Source: Endosaccharibacter trunci (lineage in GTDB: Bacteria; Pseudomonadota; Alphaproteobacteria; Acetobacterales; Acetobacteraceae). Taken from it: 64,000 bases of DNA. The notes beneath the pieces were generated by a model. The model saw nothing but the letters and a program-made list of their open reading frames with translations, made no database searches and was not told the DNA's origin. The stretch covers positions 62,001-126,000 of the forward strand of contig JAMSKV010000001.1 of the NCBI GenBank assembly GCA_024515975.1, read 5' to 3'. The position numbers and the translations under genes are program-made. Positions 58,768 to 64,000 of this stretch are shown here, piece after piece. Within the stretch, counting starts at the first letter, position 1, and every line of letters starts with the position of its first letter.

Positions 58768-59254
58768 ATCGACTGGCTATATAAAAAGCGCTTTTACCGA
58801 AGATAATATTGGAACAACGCCGAACGAAAACAGGTTGTTCATTGTTGGATTTGCGGGACCATCGTCTCTCGGCCTAACCGGTGGAGGAATGTCTCTATAT
58901 TTGTATTTCTTTCCCGAGGATAAAAGAAATATTGCCATGCTCCCCGGTTTCGTAGTGGCAATTTTTTTTGTTTGGTTTGCTCAGATCTCTATGCGTCGCG
59001 CCTATCAGATGAGGGACCGCGATCGTCGTATCGTGCTTATCGAAAAGCTGCGGATCATCCCGACGATATCGATCGTCCTGGCGGTCGTCGGGCTGATGAT
59101 TTCTCTGACGGTCTGGTTTTTCCCACCGGCCAATGCGTCTGAAACCTTTCACATTCTTGCCGGTGTAGCCACCGTTTTTCCTGTTGTTGGCGTTCTCCTG
59201 ACACCGGTTGCGTTTCTGGCCCGGCGCATCAGTTGGCTGGTCAATCCGAGATAG
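58748..59254 (+). CDS. Putative immunity protein 2, four-helix membrane protein
   Basis: 168 residues, a paralog of the first immunity protein at about 70% identity by hand alignment. Shared blocks: GTTPNENR, SLYLY.FPEDKRN, WFAQISMRRA.QMRDRD.RI, FHILAG, FPVVG.LLTP, FLARRISWL.NPR. The differences concentrate in the first 20 residues (MKNDSKKSTGYIKSAFTEDN versus MKNDNKQSFGYRIKDTFLDD) and in helix 1. AT-rich like its partner. It may protect against a different toxin variant or be a spare copy. Translation start overlaps the orphan toxin end. Confidence 0.65.
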   Translation: MKNDSKKSTGYIKSAFTEDNIGTTPNENRLFIVGFAGPSSLGLTGGGMSLYLYFFPEDKRNIAMLPGFVVAIFFVWFAQISMRRAYQMRDRDRRIVLIEKLRIIPTISIVLAVVGLMISLTVWFFPPANASETFHILAGVATVFPVVGVLLTPVAFLARRISWLVNPR

Positions 59255-59586
59255 GAAGGACACGCGAAGCCTCTGTTTGATCCGTTTCCTCGGTCGAGAG
59301 GTCCCTCGACCGTCACATCGTGCAGCTTGGCAGGCACCATCTACCTTCGTCGCCCGCGCTCCTGCCGACACCCTGAACAATACCAGCCGCGCCGGCGTCT
59401 AAGGCTCTTCGTGAAATTGCCGTCGGACTTACGCCGACAGATCGCCCGCTGCTCCGCCCGTCTCGGACGGGCGCTGAAGGCGGCCTCCTGGCTGGCACAG
59501 ACCGCGCTGTTGCGGTCAGCAGCGTTTTTCGTTGCGCGAGGCGACCAGGTGCGTTCGGATCGATCCTGGCGAGGAGAAGGGCGGCG
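59255..59586. other. 332-bp interval after the toxin-immunity locus
   Basis: No gene is supported. Two GC-rich hairpins are visible: CGGTCGAG (59291-59298), loop AGGTCC, CTCGACCG (59305-59312), and a shorter one near 59457-59473, GCCCGTC, loop TCG, GACGGGC. Neither has a T run. The first may end the immunity transcript. The interval returns to GC-rich composition and precedes the next exported-protein gene. No integrase, tRNA or repeat was recognised. Confidence 0.4.
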
Positions 59587-59949
59587 ATGGGTCGGGTCGG
59601 TTGGCTGCGAACAAGTATCCTGCCTTTGCCGCTCCTGTGCGCCTCGCCGGCGGACGCCGGTGCTCCGCCGATGCCGCCGCCGTTCGATACCGATCTCACG
59701 GCGGCCGCCGCGCCGTTCGTGAAGGCGGACGAACAGCTTCGCGTGCTGGGACGCCGTGTCGTGGTTGCGCCGCTGCCGTCCTACGGCAACGAGATCCCGC
59801 CCTGGGAGGCCGGCCGCGCGATCCGGGATCCGCGCACCGGCGCCAGCACCACCGTATTCGGCAACGCCTACAATCTCGGCAGCGTCATGGGCAGTGACGA
59901 GCGCTCGAACGAGACAGGCGGCCAGTTCCTGGCACCACGCCACCAGTAG
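59587..59949 (+). CDS. Exported protein of unknown function
   Basis: 120 residues. The N-terminus has a signal peptide (RTSILPLPLLCASPADAG). The mature protein is about 95 residues, Pro-rich at first (APPMPPPFDTD), then with ADEQLRVLGRRVVVAPLPSY, GNEIPPWEAGRAIRDPRTGA and STTVFGNAYNLGSVMGSDER. It has no Cys in the mature part and no recognised domain. GGAGAAGGGCGGCG precedes the ATG. The stop lies 168 bases before rplK, with the rplK promoter between. Whether it is functionally linked to the toxin locus is unclear. Confidence 0.65.
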   Translation: MGRVGWLRTSILPLPLLCASPADAGAPPMPPPFDTDLTAAAAPFVKADEQLRVLGRRVVVAPLPSYGNEIPPWEAGRAIRDPRTGASTTVFGNAYNLGSVMGSDERSNETGGQFLAPRHQ

Positions 59950-59988
59950 AGAGCTGTGTGGCGAATCGGCGCCGCGCGGCGATTTCCC

Positions 59989-60017
59989 TTGCAACCTTCG
60001 CCCCAGGGCGCTAGATG
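59989..60017 (+). promoter_or_regulatory. Candidate promoter of the rplK-rpoB operon
   Basis: TTGCAA at 59989-59994 and TAGATG at 60012-60017 with a 17-base spacer. A transcript from about 60024 would have a leader of roughly 94 nt before the rplK ATG. It contains an imperfect stem GTCGGC...GCCGAC (within 60052-60073) that could serve L1-type autoregulation. The strong ribosome-binding site AAAGGAG is at 60104-60110. Confidence 0.55.
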
Positions 60018-60117
60018 CCGCCTCCCTCACTGGAACGCGGGAGAGAGGTCCGTCGGCGCACAGCCGGCCGACAACTCGTGCGCACCGCGGTCCCGGCTTA
60101 GGTAAAGGAGCCCGGAT

Positions 60118-60552
60118 ATGGCCAAGAAGATCGTTGGCTACATCAAGTTGCAGATCCCCGCCGGCAAGGCGAACCCGTCCCCGCCGGTCGGCCCCGCGCT
60201 CGGTCAGCGCGGCCTGAACATCATGCAGTTCGTGAAGGAATTCAACGCGGCCACCCAGGGCATCGAGCCCGGCACGCCGACGCCGGTGGTCATCACCGCG
60301 TTCGCCGACCGCACCTTCACCTTCATCACCAAGACCCCGCCGAACACGCACTTCCTGCTGAAGGCGGCCAAGGTGTCCAAGGGCTCCACGACCGTGGGCA
60401 AGGGCGCGCCGGCCGGCCGGGTGACGACCTCGCAACTGCGCGAGATCGCCGAGATCAAGATGAAGGACATGAACGCCAACGACATCGACGGCGCCGTCCG
60501 TATGCTCGCTGGCAGTGCCCGTTCGATGGGCCTCACCGTGGTGGAGGGCTGA
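60118..60552 (+). CDS. rplK: 50S ribosomal protein L11
   Basis: 144 residues, normal length. Begins [20 protein letters not shown], with [20 protein letters not shown] (the Pro-rich thiostrepton/RelA-sensing N domain) and ending with the RNA-binding C domain [20 protein letters not shown] and [11 protein letters not shown]. It binds 23S rRNA at the GTPase-associated centre. It is the first gene of the rplKAJL-rpoBC cluster, 4 bases before the rplA start. Confidence 0.97.
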   Translation: MAKKIVGYIKLQIPAGKANPSPPVGPALGQRGLNIMQFVKEFNAATQGIEPGTPTPVVITAFADRTFTFITKTPPNTHFLLKAAKVSKGSTTVGKGAPAGRVTTSQLREIAEIKMKDMNANDIDGAVRMLAGSARSMGLTVVEG

Positions 60553-60556
60553 TCCC

Positions 60557-61249
60557 ATGGCCAAGAACAAGCGTCTGACCGCGGCCGAAGCCACCGTCGA
60601 GCGTCACAAGGCCTACGGCCTGGACGAGGCGATCGCCCTGGTGAAGAGCAACGCCACCGCCAAGTTCGACGAGACCGTCGAGCTGTCGCTGGGCCTGGGC
60701 ATCGACCCGCGCCATGCCGACCAGATGGTGCGCGGCCTGCTGAGCCTGCCGAACGGCACCGGCAAGACCCTGCGCGTGGGCGTGTTCGCCCGCGGTCCGA
60801 AGGCCGAGGAGGCTCTGGCCGCCGGCGCCGACGTGGTGGGCGCCGACGATCTGGCCGAGAAGGTTCAGGCCGGCGAGATCGCGTTCGATCGCTGCATCGC
60901 CACCCCCGACATGATGGCCCTGGTCGGCCGTCTCGGTAAGATCCTGGGTCCGCGCGGCCTGATGCCGAACCCGAAGCTCGGCACCGTGACCATGGACGTG
61001 AAGGGCGCGGTCAGCGCCGCCAAGTCCGGCCAGGTCGAGTTCCGCGCCGAGAAGGCCGGTATCATCCATGCCGGTATCGGCAAGGCCTCGTTCGAGCCGG
61101 GCAAGCTGGCCGAGAACATCCGCGCCCTGGTGGACGCGATCCAGAAGGCCAAGCCGACCGGCGCCAAGGGCACCTATCTGCAGCGCGCCGCGCTCAGCTC
61201 GACCATGGGCCCGGGCGTGAAGGTCGACGTTTCGACCCTCGCCGGCTGA
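60557..61249 (+). CDS. rplA: 50S ribosomal protein L1
   Basis: 230 residues. Family blocks: [60 protein letters not shown], the RNA-binding [20 protein letters not shown], and the C-terminal [12 protein letters not shown]-like [18 protein letters not shown]. The ATG at 60557 is in GATCCC context, 4 bases after the L11 stop. L1 binds 23S rRNA and often represses its own operon by binding the L11 leader. Confidence 0.97.
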   Translation: MAKNKRLTAAEATVERHKAYGLDEAIALVKSNATAKFDETVELSLGLGIDPRHADQMVRGLLSLPNGTGKTLRVGVFARGPKAEEALAAGADVVGADDLAEKVQAGEIAFDRCIATPDMMALVGRLGKILGPRGLMPNPKLGTVTMDVKGAVSAAKSGQVEFRAEKAGIIHAGIGKASFEPGKLAENIRALVDAIQKAKPTGAKGTYLQRAALSSTMGPGVKVDVSTLAG

Positions 61250-61560
61250 GAATGCATTCCGCCTCGTGGTCCGGCTCCGGCCGGCGCGGGGCGGGGTGAA
61301 CAGGGGCGATCGCGGCCTGGCGCCTTGATCGCTTCCGAACCTGTCCAAGACCGCACGCGGCGCAAGCCTCAATGACCCTTCGGGTGCACGCGCGGGAGAC
61401 GGGAGTTGCCATTCGACCGGAACCGTCGCGGTTCCGGGAGCACTGGTGGTTCCGACTTTCTTGAGGACAGGCGAACCGGATCGTTCGCGTCTCGCGGGCG
61501 GTCCAGGGGCAACCCGGCCTGTGGGGCATTTCGCCCTGCCGGCCACGACGGAGACGGGAT
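61250..61560 (+). promoter_or_regulatory. rplA-rplJ intergenic leader (L10 leader region)
   Basis: 311 bases between the L1 stop and the L10 start. In bacteria this region often carries an mRNA structure bound by L10(L12)4 to autoregulate rplJL. Here several stable hairpins are visible, the clearest being CCGGAACC (61417-61424), loop GTCGC, GGTTCCGG (61430-61437). The gene begins with a TTG, which makes initiation sensitive to structure. I cannot confirm the kink-turn type L10 site by eye. Confidence 0.55.
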
Positions 61561-62091
61561 TTGGACCGTACGGAGAAGCACGCGTTCGTCGCCCAGCTTG
61601 CCGCCGTTTTCGCAGACACGTCCATGGTCGTCGTCACCCGCAATGACGGGATGACGGTGGCTCAGGTGACGGTGCTGCGTCAGCGGATGCGCGCTGCCGG
61701 TGCGACGTTCAAGGTGGCGAAGAACCGGCTGGCCACCCTCGCCCTGGATGGGACCCGGTTCGACGGCATCGCGCCGCTGCTGAAGGGACCGACCGCGCTT
61801 GCGTGGGCGGCCGACCCTGTTGCGGTGGCCAAGGTGGCCGTCGAGTTCGCCAAGACTAACGACAAGCTCGTCATCCTCGGTGGCGCCCTCGGCACCCAGA
61901 CGCTCAATGCGGATGGTGTCAAGGCGCTTGCCGAGCTGCCGTCGCTGGACGTTTTGCGTGCGCAGCTGGTGGGGCTTATCGCCACCCCGGCCACGCGCAT
62001 CGCGGGTGTTCTGCAGGCGCCGGCCGGACAGCTTGCGCGGGTCTTCGGGGCCTACGCCAAGAAGGACGAGGCGCCGGCCGAGGCTGCCTGA
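61561..62091 (+). CDS. rplJ: 50S ribosomal protein L10
   Basis: 176 residues starting with TTG at 61561 (ribosome-binding GGAG at about -12). Starts [20 protein letters not shown], then [60 protein letters not shown]. The C-terminal helix that binds L7/L12 dimers ends [18 protein letters not shown]. Length and order are normal. Translation of rplL downstream starts 117 bases later. Confidence 0.96.
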   Translation: MDRTEKHAFVAQLAAVFADTSMVVVTRNDGMTVAQVTVLRQRMRAAGATFKVAKNRLATLALDGTRFDGIAPLLKGPTALAWAADPVAVAKVAVEFAKTNDKLVILGGALGTQTLNADGVKALAELPSLDVLRAQLVGLIATPATRIAGVLQAPAGQLARVFGAYAKKDEAPAEAA

Positions 62092-62208
62092 GGCAGCCAG
62101 CCGATCGCCTGGGGCGCCTGCCTCTGGCGACGCATCGAAAATTGATCGTGGGTCCGGGAACCGGGCTTGCGTGGAACCACACAGTCTTTATATCAGGAAG
62201 ATCAAACC

Positions 62209-62589
62209 ATGGCCGATCTGACCAAGCTTGTTGACGAGCTGTCCGCCCTCACCGTTCTCGAGGCTGCCGAGCTGTCGAAGCTCCTCGAAGAGAAGTGGGG
62301 CGTTTCCGCCGCCGCTCCGGTGGCCGTTGCCGCTGCCCCGGCCGGTGGTGGCGCCGCTGCCGCCCCTGCCGAAGAGCAGACCGAGTTCACCGTTGTTCTC
62401 GCCAAGGCCGGCGACAAGAAGATCAACGTGATCAAGGAAATCCGCACCATCACCGGCCTGGGCCTGAAGGAAGCCAAGGACCTGGTCGAGGGCGCGCCGA
62501 AGACCGTCAAGGAAGGCGTCAACAAGGACGACGCCCAGAAGATGAAGAAGGTTCTGGAAGAGCAGGGCGCCACTGTCGAGATTAAGTGA
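62209..62589 (+). CDS. rplL: 50S ribosomal protein L7/L12
   Basis: 126 residues. N-terminal dimerisation domain ([37 protein letters not shown]), Ala/Gly/Pro hinge ([20 protein letters not shown]) and C-terminal factor-binding domain ([56 protein letters not shown]). Forms the ribosomal stalk recruiting translation GTPases. Base composition shows the strong codon bias of highly expressed genes. Confidence 0.97.
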   Translation: MADLTKLVDELSALTVLEAAELSKLLEEKWGVSAAAPVAVAAAPAGGGAAAAPAEEQTEFTVVLAKAGDKKINVIKEIRTITGLGLKEAKDLVEGAPKTVKEGVNKDDAQKMKKVLEEQGATVEIK

Positions 62590-62899
62590 GCATCCTCTCG
62601 ATCGGCCGGTGACACGGCCGTCTTGATCCGACCGAAGGGCGGGAATCAGCGATGGTTCCCGCCCTCTTGGCCGTGAATACGCCAAGAGGCGCCAGGGCGA
62701 GCGGGGTTTCCCGTGCGCCCGGCGCCTTGCGGCAGTAGAAGGGTCCGTCTCGACGGGTCCAATCGTTCCGGTCCGAGCCGGTGCGATGAACGGTTTCATC
62801 CGGTCGAGGGTTCGGCCGGGCGGCTGGTCGCCACGAATGTGGCATGTCTCCAGCGCCCGCGCAGCATCCGGGATCGGCAGGCGACGGGGCATATACACG
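62590..62899 (+). promoter_or_regulatory. rplL-rpoB intergenic region with tandem hairpins
   Basis: 310 bases. Hairpin 1 is GGGCGGGAA (62637-62645), 10-nt loop, TTCCCGCCC (62656-62664). Hairpin 2 is TCTTGG (62665-62670), loop, CCAAGA (62682-62687), flanked by GC. In enteric bacteria this interval contains an attenuator and an RNase III site that set the ratio of ribosomal protein to polymerase. Two stacked stems at the same place fit that role. No clear T run follows, so partial termination or processing is likelier than a full stop. The rpoB start has AT-rich context (ATATACACG) before its ATG. Confidence 0.55.
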
Positions 62900-64000
62900 A
62901 TGAACGCGATGACCAAATCGTTCACGGGACGCAAGCGCATCCGCAAGAGCTTCGGGCGCATCCCCGAAGTGGCTCCGATGCCCAACCTGATCGACGTGCA
63001 GCGCGCCTCGTACGAGGCGTTCCTGCAGATGAACGTCCAGCCGGACAGCCGCACCGCGTCCGGTCTGCAGGAAGTGTTCCGGTCGGTGTTCCCGATCAAC
63101 GATTTCGCCGGCCGTGGCCGCCTCGAGTTCGTGAATTACGAGCTGGAAGAGCCGAAATACGACGTCGAGGAGTGCATCCAGCGCGGCATGACCTATGCCG
63201 CCCCGCTGAAGGTCGTGCTGCGCCTGATCGTCTGGGACGTGGACGAGGATACCGGCTCGCGCTCCATCCGCGACATCAAGGAGCAGCCCGTCTACATGGG
63301 CGACATGCCCCTGATGACGGATAACGGCACCTTCATCATCAACGGCACCGAGCGCGTCATCGTGTCGCAGATGCACCGCTCCCCGGGTGTGTTCTTCGAC
63401 CACGACAAGGGCAAGACCCATTCCTCGGGCAAGTTCCTGTTCGCCGCCCGCGTGATCCCCTATCGCGGCTCCTGGCTCGATTTCGAGTTCGACAGCAAGG
63501 ACATGGTCTATGTCCGCATCGACCGGAAGCGGAAGCTGCCGGTGACGACCCTGCTCTATGCGCTGGAAGGCGAGGCTTCCGCCGCCGCCCGTGCCGCCAA
63601 GGCGGCCGAGGGCGGCGATGTCGAGGCGATGGACATTCGCGGCATGGATGCCGACGAGATCCTGGCCAATTTCTACGGCCAGGTCGTGTTCGCCAAGACC
63701 GAGAAGGGCTGGGCCCGTCCGTTCGATCCCGATGCGTTCCGCGGCATGAAGCTGCTGGAGCCGCTGGTTGACGCCGATACCGGCGAGATCGTCGCCAAGG
63801 CCGACGACAAGCTGACCGCGCGCGCCACCCGCAAGATCGCCGAGACCACCAAGGAAGTGCTGGTTGGCCGCGCCGATCTGCTGGGCCGCTTCCTGGCCTA
63901 TGACCTGGTGAACGAGGAGACCGGCGAGATCTATGGCGAGGCCGGCGAGGAGCTGACCGAGGCGCGTCTGGTCGCGCTCGAGGAGCTGGGCGTCACCTCG
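62900..64000 (+). CDS. rpoB: RNA polymerase beta subunit, N-terminal part (continues beyond the window)
   Basis: 367 codons are present and the frame is open at the right edge. The N-terminus reads [20 protein letters not shown], followed by [40 protein letters not shown] and [20 protein letters not shown] then [20 protein letters not shown], the canonical beta-subunit segments. The start could also be the ATG at 62909. The rifampicin-binding region lies beyond the window. Composition is typical of the operon. Confidence 0.98.
   Translation, partial: MNAMTKSFTGRKRIRKSFGRIPEVAPMPNLIDVQRASYEAFLQMNVQPDSRTASGLQEVFRSVFPINDFAGRGRLEFVNYELEEPKYDVEECIQRGMTYAAPLKVVLRLIVWDVDEDTGSRSIRDIKEQPVYMGDMPLMTDNGTFIINGTERVIVSQMHRSPGVFFDHDKGKTHSSGKFLFAARVIPYRGSWLDFEFDSKDMVYVRIDRKRKLPVTTLLYALEGEASAAARAAKAAEGGDVEAMDIRGMDADEILANFYGQVVFAKTEKGWARPFDPDAFRGMKLLEPLVDADTGEIVAKADDKLTARATRKIAETTKEVLVGRADLLGRFLAYDLVNEETGEIYGEAGEELTEARLVALEELGVTS

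Overview
The window is a 64 kb chromosomal segment of a high-GC alphaproteobacterium. Gene content and order fit Acetobacteraceae (acetic acid bacteria and relatives): sseA-metC, cytochrome c next to pheA, SRP RNA directly before dnaX-ybaB-recR, FYDLN protein/aroA/cmk/rpsA, a ccm cluster, and rplK-rplA-rplJ-rplL-rpoB. The genus cannot be fixed from this sequence. Coding density is high, and strong GC skew at third codon positions creates very long antisense reading frames that are not genes. I found no tRNA, rRNA, CRISPR array, insertion sequence or complete prophage.

Layout. 1-9.5 kb: end of a sulfurtransferase, cystathionine beta-lyase, a DUF3072 protein, ComM/YifB, SerA, histidinol-phosphatase, a diheme cytochrome c, prephenate dehydratase, an OmpA-like lipoprotein, a drastically shortened chemoreceptor remnant and NudC. 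9.6-16.6 kb: SRP RNA with its promoter, dnaX, ybaB and recR, then a FolM-like reductase translationally coupled to folB, a Bcr/CflA exporter, a secreted chorismate-lyase-like protein and a FYDLN zinc-ribbon protein. 16.7-21.3 kb: aroA-cmk, a probable 42-residue membrane peptide and rpsA with a strong terminator. 21.3-24.3 kb: exported proteins, including a divergent nucleoside hydrolase, and the 49-residue SdhAF4-type protein. 24.4-29.8 kb: a tightly overlapped cytochrome c maturation operon ccmC-D-E-F-G-H-I on the minus strand, without ccmA and ccmB. 29.9-35.3 kb: YciI, EVE, an XRE regulator with a candidate operator, EcsC, Aat and several exported proteins. 35.3-46 kb: Bcp and GlnE, a giant AsmA-like membrane-anchored protein, GlgX and an exported alpha/beta hydrolase with a Trp-rich tail. 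46-56.3 kb: RmuC, an OmpR-type two-component pair, a Gly/Trp/Tyr-rich lipoprotein and a complete tripartite RND efflux operon.

56.7-59.3 kb is the most unusual part. It holds a probable secreted or contact-dependent toxin with hydrophobic segments and an overlapping four-helix membrane protein that looks like its immunity protein. A displaced second copy follows: an orphan toxin C-terminus plus a second, diverged immunity gene. The immunity genes are visibly more AT-rich than everything around them. The repeat period is 915 bp. The toxin C-termini are about 95% identical at DNA level, while the two immunity proteins are only about 70% identical.

60-64 kb: the ribosomal protein/RNA polymerase operon (rplK, rplA, rplJ, rplL and the start of rpoB), with a recognisable promoter, a long L10 leader and a double hairpin before rpoB. 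secE and nusG, which commonly precede rplK, are not there.
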